Shown: positions 8,203-16,605 of the stretch, piece after piece | Layout of the letters: each line of letters begins with the position of its first letter | Numbering within the stretch: position 1 is the stretch's first letter | Assembly: GCF_014193255.1 (NCBI RefSeq) | Contig: NZ_JACHZB010000002.1 | Location: forward strand, 682,001-746,000 | Origin: Rhizobium sp. BK196 | Lineage (GTDB): Bacteria > Pseudomonadota > Alphaproteobacteria > Rhizobiales > Rhizobiaceae | DNA: 64,000 bases | Direction: 5' to 3' | Made by a program: the position numbers and the translations under genes | Notes under the pieces: generated by a model | The model's database searches: none | Told to the model about the DNA's origin: nothing | Seen by the model: only the letters and a program-made list of their open reading frames with translations

Positions 8203-9126
8203 ATGAAACACATCGTCTTTTGCGTCGCCTGCACCGTGGTTTCAATCGTGCTGTTGGCCGTTTGTCTGCGGTATTTCGCCGATACGTGGCCTCTGACAAT
8301 TATCGGTGCGATGCAGATGCAGATCGGCGCGCTATGCCTGGCGATAGTTCTTCTCTCCAGCCTTCTGGTTCGACATTGGTATGGTCTGTTGCTCGGCGTG
8401 GCTTCCGTCTTGTTAGCCGCTCACCCCATGCTCATGCTCGGAGCTTTTGCTCGCCCGCCAGCACCGGACGCGGTGCCTGCACTCCGTCTGCTGTCGATCA
8501 ATATCGTCGACAGCGCGGCGGGGGACGCCGCGCTCGATCAAACGATCGAAGAGGCGAATGCCGATATCCTCGTTATGACCAGCACCAGCTCTCTTGCCGG
8601 CCGAATGAATCTTGCGGGCCAATCCTATCCATTTCGCGCCGGTTGCGACGATCCGGTCAATTCACGCTGTTCCGTCATGCTGTGGTCGCGTCGACCGCTT
8701 TCCGATATCCGCTTCCAGCAGTTGAGTCCGGTCGGAAGCGAATTGATCGCCGCTACTCTTTCGATTGACGGCCAGCGCATGCGGGTTTTTGCGACCCGAC
8801 TTTCGAAGACATGGTTCGACACATTTCACAGCTTCGAACTTTTCAATATTACGCGTGTCCTGAGGGAGACGACGGAACCCGTGTTGCTTGCCGGAGATTT
8901 CAGCGCGCCTGTCATTGTCGCGGACATGCGCTGGTTCCTTGGAAACAACAAACTGAGCAGCGTCTACCCTGAGCCGGCGACGTGGCCGGCCTGGCTTGGA
9001 CCTCTCGGCGTGAGCAACGATCATATCTTTTTCAAGGCGCCGCTGTCTGTTCTCTCCGTCAACCGTATCGATGCAAATGGTCGATTGGGGTATGTTTCAC
9101 TTCTTTCTAATGTAGCGATTAAATAA
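8203..9126 (+). CDS. Endonuclease/exonuclease/phosphatase-fold membrane protein, degenerate active site
   Basis: 307-residue protein with about three N-terminal membrane segments (residues 1-85), followed by an EEP-like domain (RLLSINIVD near 90 to the end). The YafD-like layout is recognisable from strand LLSINIVD, from ADILVMT, from VLLAGDFSAP near 225 and from GVSNDHIFF near 270. Several residues normally required for catalysis look altered: the catalytic Glu position after ADILVMT is Thr/Ser, GDFN reads GDFS, and the expected His motif reads TRLSK. Only the late NDH motif is kept. It may be a non-catalytic binding or scaffold protein of the exopolysaccharide locus (inference). Confidence 0.75.
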   Translation: MKHIVFCVACTVVSIVLLAVCLRYFADTWPLTIIGAMQMQIGALCLAIVLLSSLLVRHWYGLLLGVASVLLAAHPMLMLGAFARPPAPDAVPALRLLSINIVDSAAGDAALDQTIEEANADILVMTSTSSLAGRMNLAGQSYPFRAGCDDPVNSRCSVMLWSRRPLSDIRFQQLSPVGSELIAATLSIDGQRMRVFATRLSKTWFDTFHSFELFNITRVLRETTEPVLLAGDFSAPVIVADMRWFLGNNKLSSVYPEPATWPAWLGPLGVSNDHIFFKAPLSVLSVNRIDANGRLGYVSLLSNVAIK

Positions 9127-9289
9127 CCTGGTCACACGCTAAGAGCGTATAACTCTCGGTTTGGCTGTGTTTTGTGAATATAACTCAGAAAAAACCCGAT
9201 TGTTTAGACTTTTAACGGACATGGAATGCTAATCTTAACCCTGCTCCTACAGGCTGTCCCTGCAGTTCAGTTGATGCAGGAGTTTCCGA

Positions 9290-11668
9290 ATGCCCACGAC
9301 AATCTATCTCGATGCCACAGCCGGCGAGACCGAACTTCGTAAGGCGCTGACAACTGTCGCAAACGGCGGGGGCACAGTTGTCCTTGCGAAGGATGCCGAC
9401 ATTACAGTCAGCAAAACGATTTACATGTCGGTCGGAGCAGACGACGTTACCATCGATCTCAACGGCGGCACACTGCACCAAGCTACAGGCTCCGAAAGGG
9501 TTCTGGGTGTGTTCGGTGCTGAGGCACCGCTGCAGACTGTCACGCTCGGATCTGATTCGATGAACAATGCAACGGTTACCTACGCGTCCTTGCCGCAGAA
9601 CCTTGCGGTCGGCAGTTGGGTAAAGGTGACCGCGGACGACAACCTGCCAGGAGACCATATCGACCCGGGCGATGCAGGCCAGACCACCAAGCTCGGCCAG
9701 GCCGCCAAGGTGATTGCCATTGATGGCAACACCGTCACTCTGGAGGGTCCGCTGGTCGAGCAGAACCTCTACGCGACGAATGTCCGCGCCACGGTCTATG
9801 CCGAGGGCCAGTTCACGATCAAGAACGGCACGATCGATGGCGCAGCCGGCGAATACAGCGCTGCGACTGCTGATCTTCTTCATCTACGCAATCTTGTTGA
9901 TGCCGTCGTGGAAAATGTGACTGTGAAAGACGGCGGCTTTGGCGTCAACGTCGTCAACAACGTCAATGCTACGCTGACTGACATCACGGCCACCAATCTC
10001 TACTGCGGCATTCATACAGGTTCATCGCTTGGCACCGAGATCGATGGCCTTTTTGCCGAGCATGTCGGCCAGGGCGTTGTAGTCCAGGGTATAGGAACGG
10101 CTCTGAACGCCTCAAGCGCGGCGAGCTATGGCGCGGAGATCGGTTTCCTCGCCAAAAATTCGGTCGTCTACGATGGGGCGAACTCGGCGTATGATTTCCA
10201 TTCCGAAAGCCGAAACGGGGTTTACACGGACGATCTCTCCTTCAATTCCAGAATGTTCGGAGATTTTCGCGGCATAGGAAACGCCTTCACAAACAGCGGA
10301 AGCGCCGGGGACGCCTACGGCATACAGTTCTATGAATACGGCGACGGAGATGGTCGCAACTCGCTTGTCGACAACCTCATACTGCGTGAAATCAAGAATT
10401 ACGCGTTCATGATATCCAATTCGCCTGAGGGGAACATCGTCCAGAACAGCACCTTCGAGAGCTATCTTGAAGGATACAATATCCCGGAATCGATGGTTAA
10501 ATTCATTAACACGCTGATTCTGACTAAGGTGGTGCCCGGCGACGATACGCTGGTCGGCACGGCGGCGGCAGACAAACTTCTCGGCGGCCTCGGCACCGAT
10601 AATTTATCCGGCGGCGGTGGTGACGACTACCTATGGGGCGGCGACAAGGCTGATGTTCTGACCGGCGGTGCCGGACATGACCGTTTCGCTTATCACGCGT
10701 TGAGCGAAGGCGGCGACATCATCACCGACTTTCAGGTTGGTGGTAATGGCGATGTCATCGATGTTTCGGTGCTCGCCGCCCGGCTGGGCTGGGGCAGCGG
10801 AAGCGACCTTATTGCCGACGGCCATATCCGCGTCATCCAGAGTGGGACATCTGCCGTCGTGCAGGCCAATGATGGCCAAGGCTGGTCGACGCTGGCCACG
10901 CTCCAGAATGCAAGTGCGCCGGGCTTCGATACGCGCAATCTCCAGACGGCACTTTCAGCGACGACACAATGGAACGCTGGCGATCCTTCGGCGTCGTTAC
11001 CGTCTCCAACGCCACACACGGGAACGGATAAAGCTGACAGCTTTGCCGCGGCCAAGGGTGCCGATCTCTATTATGGTTCTGCGGGTGATGACAGCTATGT
11101 GTTTAATGACGCGCGAGATCACGTCACGGGAGAGCTGGCAGATGGCGGCAAGGACACGATATGGTCAAGCGTCAGCGTAGACCTTCGCAACGAATCCTTC
11201 GTCGAAAACTTGCGGCTCAGCGGAACCGCCGAAATCGACGGAATCGGCAACGCTCTTTCCAACCTGATCACCGGTAACGCGCAAAGCAACACTATTGCCG
11301 GCGCCGGGGGAAACGACTCTCTTTATGGCGGTGGCGGAGCCGATACCTTCTATTTCTCCGAAATGGGTGCCTCCAACAAAGATTCGATCTGGGATTTCAG
11401 CGATGACGACAAGGTAGCCCTGTCACAGTCGATATTTGCAGGCCTCGATGCAAACGGTGACCACGTCCTCGATCCCTCCGCGTTTCTGGTCGTCGGCAAA
11501 GTGGGAGCGTTGGCGACGGGCGCGGGGCCGCAGATAATCTATAATTCGGCAAGCGGTATCGTATCCTATGATGCAGATGGATCGGGTGAAAAAGCTGCAC
11601 AGGACATAGCCTTTATTGGAGCCAACAAAGCGTTCTTTAGCTATGATGACGTGCTTCTGACTTATTGA
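9290..11668 (+). CDS. Secreted right-handed beta-helix protein with RTX repeats (epimerase/lyase-like)
   Basis: 792-residue protein without an N-terminal signal peptide, as expected for a type I secretion substrate. Residues about 1-410 form a parallel beta-helix region (LRKALTTVANGGGTVVLAKD opening; later NVTVKDGGFGVNVVNN and DAYGIQFYEYGDGDGRNSL). RTX calcium-binding nonapeptides follow near 416-460 (LSGGGGDDYLWGGDKAD), with a second set near 665-690 (GNDSLYGGGGADTFYF). The C-terminal end (FFSYDDVLLTY) is hydrophobic, as in T1SS signals. This order matches secreted mannuronan C5-epimerases (AlgE type), but I do not see their DPHE motif, so a lyase or hydrolase role is equally possible. It has a ribosome-binding site (caggag) and is followed by T1SS genes. 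Confidence 0.85.
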   Translation: MPTTIYLDATAGETELRKALTTVANGGGTVVLAKDADITVSKTIYMSVGADDVTIDLNGGTLHQATGSERVLGVFGAEAPLQTVTLGSDSMNNATVTYASLPQNLAVGSWVKVTADDNLPGDHIDPGDAGQTTKLGQAAKVIAIDGNTVTLEGPLVEQNLYATNVRATVYAEGQFTIKNGTIDGAAGEYSAATADLLHLRNLVDAVVENVTVKDGGFGVNVVNNVNATLTDITATNLYCGIHTGSSLGTEIDGLFAEHVGQGVVVQGIGTALNASSAASYGAEIGFLAKNSVVYDGANSAYDFHSESRNGVYTDDLSFNSRMFGDFRGIGNAFTNSGSAGDAYGIQFYEYGDGDGRNSLVDNLILREIKNYAFMISNSPEGNIVQNSTFESYLEGYNIPESMVKFINTLILTKVVPGDDTLVGTAAADKLLGGLGTDNLSGGGGDDYLWGGDKADVLTGGAGHDRFAYHALSEGGDIITDFQVGGNGDVIDVSVLAARLGWGSGSDLIADGHIRVIQSGTSAVVQANDGQGWSTLATLQNASAPGFDTRNLQTALSATTQWNAGDPSASLPSPTPHTGTDKADSFAAAKGADLYYGSAGDDSYVFNDARDHVTGELADGGKDTIWSSVSVDLRNESFVENLRLSGTAEIDGIGNALSNLITGNAQSNTIAGAGGNDSLYGGGGADTFYFSEMGASNKDSIWDFSDDDKVALSQSIFAGLDANGDHVLDPSAFLVVGKVGALATGAGPQIIYNSASGIVSYDADGSGEKAAQDIAFIGANKAFFSYDDVLLTY

Positions 11669-12027
11669 CGGAAATCGCTTGTTCGGTCAGGCGCTGGGTT
11701 CTGCGGCTGATAGCCGCGGCGGTCGCTGTAGATGGCTTGGCCATAACAACCGGTCCGTCTCGCAGGATTTCTTAGCCAAAAGGTCCGCAGTAAGTTTTTT
11801 AGCTCTTTCGGGCTCACTCGAAGCCAGCAGAATAGTCGCCGACGAGAGTATCGGCGTTAACTTACGGAGCAATTTTGCCAGACTGTCTATTTATTTCACC
11901 GTAATTTCTGTGGCATGAGATGTAACCCGTAACGTCGGATCGTGTGTCTTCAGGGGCGTTCTGAAGTCGAGTGAGAGTAAATCGCCTACCGGGTCTCGGA
12001 AGGCGCTATTTTAGAGGGTGTCGAAGG
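11669..12027. other. Intergenic gap before type I secretion genes
   Basis: This 359-base gap has no supported gene. It contains two perfect short hairpins: GCGGCT/AGCCGC at 11703-11717 (3-base loop), 35 bases after the RTX gene stop, and CGCCGA/TCGGCG at 11837-11856. Neither is followed by a T run, so they are not classical terminators; they may stabilise or attenuate the transcript between the substrate gene and its transporter. A GAGGG ribosome-binding site is at 12014-12018. Confidence 0.45.
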
Positions 12028-13800
12028 TTGAATAATCTTGTAGCCGGCTTCATGCGACAGCCGAAGAAAGATACAGAGGCCGAAGCCTTTTCGCGTTGCA
12101 AAAGCGCGCTGGTGGCAGTTGCGCTGGCAAGTGCGCTTGTCAACATCCTTTATCTCACGGGCTCGTTCTTCATGCTGCAGGTTTACGACCGGGTTATTCC
12201 CAGCCGAAGCATCCCCTCCTTGGTCGCCCTGTCGCTGCTGGCACTGCTTCTCTATATATTCCAGGGCGCCTTTGAGGTGATGCGCAGCCGCATGCTCATC
12301 CGTATCTCCGGCGTCTTCGACGAAGTGCTGAGCGGACGTGTTTTCAGGGCGGTGATGAAAGCCCCCGTTAAAACCAAGGTCGAAGGGGACGGATTGCAGA
12401 TGCTCCGGGATTTCGACCAGGTCCGCGGCTTCCTCTCGAGTTCGGGCCCGGCGGCCTTCCTGGATCTGCCGTGGATGCCGCTCTACATCGCCATTTGCTT
12501 TATGTTTCATCCGATCATCGGCATCATTGCCATCGGCGGCGCGCTTGTTTTGATCGCACTGACGTTCTTGACACATAGAAGCGCTCAGGCGTCTTCGAAG
12601 CAGGCGACCGAAATTGGCAACAGGCGCAACAGCTTTCTCCAGTTTGCCCAGAGAAATGCCGAGGTCGTTCACGCGATGGGAATGAGCAAGGATCTGGCAG
12701 AAAGGTGGCTGCACCAGAACAGTACTTATCGAATGACTTCGCGAGCGGCTTCAGATACGGGCAATGTCTATTCCACCATCTCCAAGATTTTCCGCGCGGT
12801 GCTGCAATCTGCAGTCCTTGCGACCGGTGCGGTTCTGGTCATTGAAAATCAGGCATCCGGCGGCATCATCATCGCCTCATCGATCCTGACATCCAGGTCA
12901 CTTGCGCCGGTGGAACAGGCAATCGCCAATTGGCGTGGCTTCGTTGCGGCCCAACAGGCCTGGCGCCGGCTCAAGGATGCTTTCCGTGAGCTGCCGGAGA
13001 AAGAAAGCCCGCTGAAATTGCGCGCGCCCTACCGCCAGTTAACCGTCGAGCAGCTCGTCAGCGGACCGCCGGGCAAACAGGAGATTACCATCGCCGGCGT
13101 CAGCTTCTCGGTCAATGCCGGCAGCGCGGTGGGGGTGATCGGCCCCAGCGCCTCCGGCAAGTCGTCGCTTGCGCGCGCCGTGACCGGCATCTGGCCTTCC
13201 TATCGCGGCTCCGTCCGCCTCGACGGCGCCACGCTGGACCAGTGGGATGATGCTGATCTCGGTGCCCATATCGGCTATCTCCCACAGGATATCGAGCTTT
13301 TCTCCGGGACGGTTGCCGAGAACATCTCGCGCTTTCAACATGCGCCTGAGCCAGCTGCGGTGATTGCGGCTGCCGAAATCGCCGGCGTCCATGAAATGAT
13401 CCTGCGATTTCCGAAAGGTTATGAAACCCAGATCGGTCCAGGCGGCTCGATGCTCTCTGCCGGTCAGCGACAGCGCATCGCGCTAGCGCGGGCTCTTTAC
13501 AAAGATCCATTCCTTGTCGTTCTCGACGAGCCGAATTCCAATCTCGACAGAGAGGGCGAGGCGGCGCTTGCTGAAGCCATTCTTGCCGTACGCCGGCGAG
13601 GCGGCATCGTCTTCATCGTCGCGCATCGGCCGAGCGCGCTGGAAGGCTGCGATCTCGTGCTGATGATGAATGACGGGAAGCTCGCGGCATTCGGACCCAA
13701 GGATGAAGTGCTCGCTCGAATCTTGCGCCGCGATATCAAGCCGATCCACGCGGAACGATCGCCGACGCTCAAGGTCGTCGGCGACACGCAGGAGCAGTAA
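12028..13800 (+). CDS. Type I secretion ABC transporter (PrsD/HlyB-like permease-ATPase)
   Basis: Inner-membrane ABC exporter, about 590 residues, with an N-terminal transmembrane domain (residues about 15-300, including FFMLQVYDRVIPSRS, typical of PrtD/PrsD/LapB exporters) and a C-terminal ATPase domain. Walker A GPSASGKSS is near residue 371, signature LSAGQRQRIALARAL near 475, Walker B LVVLDEP near 495. I prefer the TTG at 12028 because GAGGG lies 9 bases upstream; an in-frame ATG lies at 12052 and the open frame reaches back to 11971. It exports RTX proteins with C-terminal signals. The adjacent RTX genes at 9290 and 18881 are obvious candidate substrates. The HlyD gene follows after 3 bases. 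Confidence 0.93.
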   Translation: MNNLVAGFMRQPKKDTEAEAFSRCKSALVAVALASALVNILYLTGSFFMLQVYDRVIPSRSIPSLVALSLLALLLYIFQGAFEVMRSRMLIRISGVFDEVLSGRVFRAVMKAPVKTKVEGDGLQMLRDFDQVRGFLSSSGPAAFLDLPWMPLYIAICFMFHPIIGIIAIGGALVLIALTFLTHRSAQASSKQATEIGNRRNSFLQFAQRNAEVVHAMGMSKDLAERWLHQNSTYRMTSRAASDTGNVYSTISKIFRAVLQSAVLATGAVLVIENQASGGIIIASSILTSRSLAPVEQAIANWRGFVAAQQAWRRLKDAFRELPEKESPLKLRAPYRQLTVEQLVSGPPGKQEITIAGVSFSVNAGSAVGVIGPSASGKSSLARAVTGIWPSYRGSVRLDGATLDQWDDADLGAHIGYLPQDIELFSGTVAENISRFQHAPEPAAVIAAAEIAGVHEMILRFPKGYETQIGPGGSMLSAGQRQRIALARALYKDPFLVVLDEPNSNLDREGEAALAEAILAVRRRGGIVFIVAHRPSALEGCDLVLMMNDGKLAAFGPKDEVLARILRRDIKPIHAERSPTLKVVGDTQEQ

Positions 13801-13803
13801 ACC

Positions 13804-15105
13804 GTGGCGATGTTACAATCTCAACACTCACTCCGGCGCCATGCCGTGATGGTTGTCGCAATGGCAATCGTGCTTGTGGGAAGCATTGGCGGCTGGGCAG
13901 CCACGACGACGCTTTCGAACGCGGTCGTCGGTGACGCGACTGTCATCATCGACGATAACGTCAAGAAGATTCAACATCTGGTCGGCGGTATCGTTTCGGA
14001 GATCTCCGTCAGCGAAGGCGAGCACGTCCAAGCCGGTGATATTTTGTTGCGACTGGACGGGACGTCGGTAAAGGCCAACCTCGGCATCATCAACAGCAGC
14101 CTTGCCCAGCTCTATGTTCGTCGAAGCCGGCTACAGGCAGAGCGTCTTGCCGCTCCCAATTTTTCGTTGGACGAACTGGAAGCAAAGGGCGTCGATCTGG
14201 AAGCGAACAAGCTGCTGATCGACGGTGAAATGCAGCTCTTCAAGACGCGCCAGTCTTCGATGGTGGGGCGTAAGAAGCAGCTTGAAGAGAAAACGGCGCA
14301 ACTCGCCGAAGAGATCAAGGGCGACACCATACAGTTGCAGGCGATCGATGATGCGACAGCGCTCGTTGACGAAGAGCTGGCAGCGACCGAAGAGCTTTAT
14401 GCCAGAAAGCTCGTTACGATGCAGAAGATCAATAGCCTGAAACGTGAGAAGGCCGATCTTGATGGCAATCGTGGTGGCCGGGTTGCTGCTCGTGCGCAGG
14501 CCGAAGGTAAGATCGCAGAAATCAAGCTGCAGATACTGCAGCTCGATGCTGATCAAAGTGCCGACAATTCCAAGGATCTGACGGATGTCGAAGCCAAGAT
14601 CGCAGAGATGGAGGAGCGGCGGATTGCAGCTCTCGATCAACTCCAGCGATTGGATGTGAAGGCGCCGCTGACAGGCAGAGTCTATCAGCTTTCAATCCAT
14701 ACGGTTGGTGGTGTCGTTAATCCGGGTGAACCGCTCATGCTGCTGGCACCTGACAATCGCGCGCTGACGGTGGAAGGCAAGATCGCGACGCGCAATATCG
14801 ATCAGGTGCATGTCGACCAGGACGTGGATGTTCGATTTACTGCTTTCGACCAACGGACCACGCCTGAAGTTCAGGGCAAGGTTCTTTCGGTATCTCCAGA
14901 TGTCGTTACTGACGAACGCACGGGCGCAAAATTCTACCCTGTGCGTATCAAGCCGGAGCCGGAAAGCCTCGCGAAACTGCAGGGCATGGCCCTCTATCCT
15001 GGCATGCCGGCCGAGATTTTCATCAAAGTCGCTGACCGCTCGGTCATATCCTATCTGACCAAGCCGTTGACAGACCAAATGAACCACACGTTCCGCGAGG
15101 AATAG
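13804..15105 (+). CDS. HlyD-family type I secretion adaptor (PrsE-like)
   Basis: 433-residue periplasmic adaptor of the type I secretion system. One N-terminal membrane helix (about residues 15-37) is followed by a lipoyl half (HLVGGIVSEISVSEGEHVQA), a long charged coiled coil (about residues 95-270, rich in Glu/Gln/Leu/Ala heptads), the second lipoyl half and the HlyD beta-barrel segment (VKAPLTGRVYQLSIHTVGG near 280). The start is GTG at 13804, with an ATG two codons later as alternative. The gene is 3 bases behind the ABC exporter gene, so both are in one operon. An outer-membrane TolC partner is not in the window. Confidence 0.92.
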   Translation: MAMLQSQHSLRRHAVMVVAMAIVLVGSIGGWAATTTLSNAVVGDATVIIDDNVKKIQHLVGGIVSEISVSEGEHVQAGDILLRLDGTSVKANLGIINSSLAQLYVRRSRLQAERLAAPNFSLDELEAKGVDLEANKLLIDGEMQLFKTRQSSMVGRKKQLEEKTAQLAEEIKGDTIQLQAIDDATALVDEELAATEELYARKLVTMQKINSLKREKADLDGNRGGRVAARAQAEGKIAEIKLQILQLDADQSADNSKDLTDVEAKIAEMEERRIAALDQLQRLDVKAPLTGRVYQLSIHTVGGVVNPGEPLMLLAPDNRALTVEGKIATRNIDQVHVDQDVDVRFTAFDQRTTPEVQGKVLSVSPDVVTDERTGAKFYPVRIKPEPESLAKLQGMALYPGMPAEIFIKVADRSVISYLTKPLTDQMNHTFREE

Positions 15106-15185
15106 CCGTCGCCGAGCTTGAAGGCTGATCGGCTCCAACTCGGGACAACGCTTCTAAGATTACGAATATAAATGGAAGGAAACAC

Positions 15186-15203
15186 GCCGCCTGAGCGGCT
15201 TTT
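15186..15203 (+). terminator. Possible weak terminator after T1SS genes
   Basis: Short hairpin GCCGC-ctga-GCGGC followed by TTTT, 80 bases after the HlyD-family stop codon. The stem is only five base pairs, so efficiency is doubtful. A much stronger bidirectional hairpin follows at 15232. Confidence 0.45.
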
Positions 15204-15231
15204 CCGGCCACGCGCAAGCGGGCAATAAAAA

Positions 15232-15258
15232 AGCCGCATGACGGTTGCTCATGCGGCT
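15232..15258 (-). terminator. Rho-independent terminator, possibly bidirectional
   Basis: Perfect 10-base-pair stem AGCCGCATGA / TCATGCGGCT with a 7-base loop. On the minus strand it is followed by TTTTTTA and ends the glycosyltransferase transcript; on the plus strand it is followed by a pyrimidine-rich cttcttt and may stop readthrough from the type I secretion genes. Confidence 0.85.
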
Positions 15259-15283
15259 CTTCTTTGTGTTTATAAAAGAAGGC

Positions 15284-16537
15284 TCAGGCCTGACGCTTTA
15301 CCTTCTTGTAGGCCGCGATCAGGTTGGGGATCTGGTAAGGCCACGCAAGGCTGCTTGCGACGCGCTGCCTGCCGATAGCACCCATCCGCGCTCGCTCGTC
15401 GGGGTTCTCAAGGAGAGCGACGATTTTCTCTGCAAAATCCTTCGCATCGTTGGCCTTTGCATAAAGCGAAGCCTCTTCGGCGCTGCGCCTGCCTTCCGTA
15501 ACGTCGAACTGAACGATCGGCTTGCCGAGCGCCATATACTCGATGATCTTGTTCATCGTCGACTTATCGTTCATCGGGTTGACGCGATCGGGATTGACGC
15601 AGACATCAGCCGTTGAAAGCACTTCGAGAAGGTCGTGGTCGGAGACGCGCCCCGTGAAGGTTACGCATTCCGAAAGGCCCATCCTTTCCGCATCGGCCGC
15701 AAGGCCCTTGGCGCTCGGACCGCCTCCGACGAGAACGAACTGAATGTCATCGCGGCCCATCTGGTTCTTAATGTATGCGACCGCGTCCAGAAGGATATCG
15801 ACGCCTTCCTGGGCACCCATAACGCCAACATAACCAACCAGGTATTTCCGGCCCTTCTTAAGCGACGGATTGGGCTCGACGGCGACGAAACGAGAAAGAT
15901 CGGGACCACTCCTGACCACGTAGATGTCGTCGGCTTTCTTGCCTCCGCGTACCTGAGCGATCTCCCGGTAGCTTTCGTTAGTCGAGATGACCACACGCGC
16001 GCTTTTGAAGGTGATCCATTCGAAGCAGCACATCAGCCGCCAGAAAAAGCCACGCTTTTCATACTTGGCTTCGTAGAGTTCCGGATTGATGTCGTGATGG
16101 TCGAAAATATAGGGAACGCCAAAAAGCCGGAACTGCAGAGCAACCAGGAAAATCAGATCCGGCGGGTTGCAGCCATGAACCGTGTCGAAGCCGTGACGGA
16201 AGAAAATCTTCCAGGCGAGGACAGTTTCCCAAAAGAGGGCAACACCATATTCCAGCAGGTAGCCCAGCGCGCCGCTTGCGTCGAGCGGCAGCGGGTGCCG
16301 GTAAACGTGAATACCTTCGATGCATTCGTAGCGTTCCGTGAAGCCCTTTCCTGTCGGGCAGATGACGCAAACCTGTGCACCGGCGGCCGTCAAAGTCCGG
16401 GCTTCCTGCCAGACGCGACGATCGAAGGGAACCGGCAGGTTCTCCACGATGATCAGCACTTTCCGCCCTTTCAGGGGTAAAGCGCTGACGTTTGCTGCGT
16501 CATCAAGGGCTGTATCGAACGTTTCTTGAATTGCCAT
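15284..16537 (-). CDS. Family 4 glycosyltransferase
   Basis: 417-residue GT-B glycosyltransferase. The N-terminal domain starts LIIVENLPVPFDRRVWQEA (near residue 28), a motif common in exopolysaccharide GT4 enzymes of the WcaL/WelB type, and contains IFDHHDINPELYEAK near 165. The C-terminal nucleotide-binding domain has YVGVMGAQEGVDILLDAV near 250 and the EX7E-like region with STMNKIIEYMALGKPIV near 340. It would transfer a sugar from a nucleotide donor to the lipid-linked repeat unit. It lies downstream of the GDP-mannose-dehydrogenase-like gene on the same strand, separated by a hairpin, and ends at a strong terminator. Confidence 0.9.
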   Translation of the reverse strand: MAIQETFDTALDDAANVSALPLKGRKVLIIVENLPVPFDRRVWQEARTLTAAGAQVCVICPTGKGFTERYECIEGIHVYRHPLPLDASGALGYLLEYGVALFWETVLAWKIFFRHGFDTVHGCNPPDLIFLVALQFRLFGVPYIFDHHDINPELYEAKYEKRGFFWRLMCCFEWITFKSARVVISTNESYREIAQVRGGKKADDIYVVRSGPDLSRFVAVEPNPSLKKGRKYLVGYVGVMGAQEGVDILLDAVAYIKNQMGRDDIQFVLVGGGPSAKGLAADAERMGLSECVTFTGRVSDHDLLEVLSTADVCVNPDRVNPMNDKSTMNKIIEYMALGKPIVQFDVTEGRRSAEEASLYAKANDAKDFAEKIVALLENPDERARMGAIGRQRVASSLAWPYQIPNLIAAYKKVKRQA

Positions 16538-16567
16538 CGATTGCCTACTCTTGGTAACTCTTAAAGA

Positions 16568-16589
16568 GTCGGCCTCCGAAGAGGCCGAC
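16568..16589 (-). terminator. Intercistronic hairpin, attenuator or terminator
   Basis: Perfect 9-base-pair stem GTCGGCCTC / GAGGCCGAC with a tetraloop in the 68-base gap between the AlgD-like gene and the GT4 gene. On the minus strand the tail is CTCTTTAAG, only weakly T-rich, so partial termination or mRNA processing is more likely than full termination. Confidence 0.6.
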
Positions 16590-16605
16590 GATGTCTTCTT
16601 TTGTT

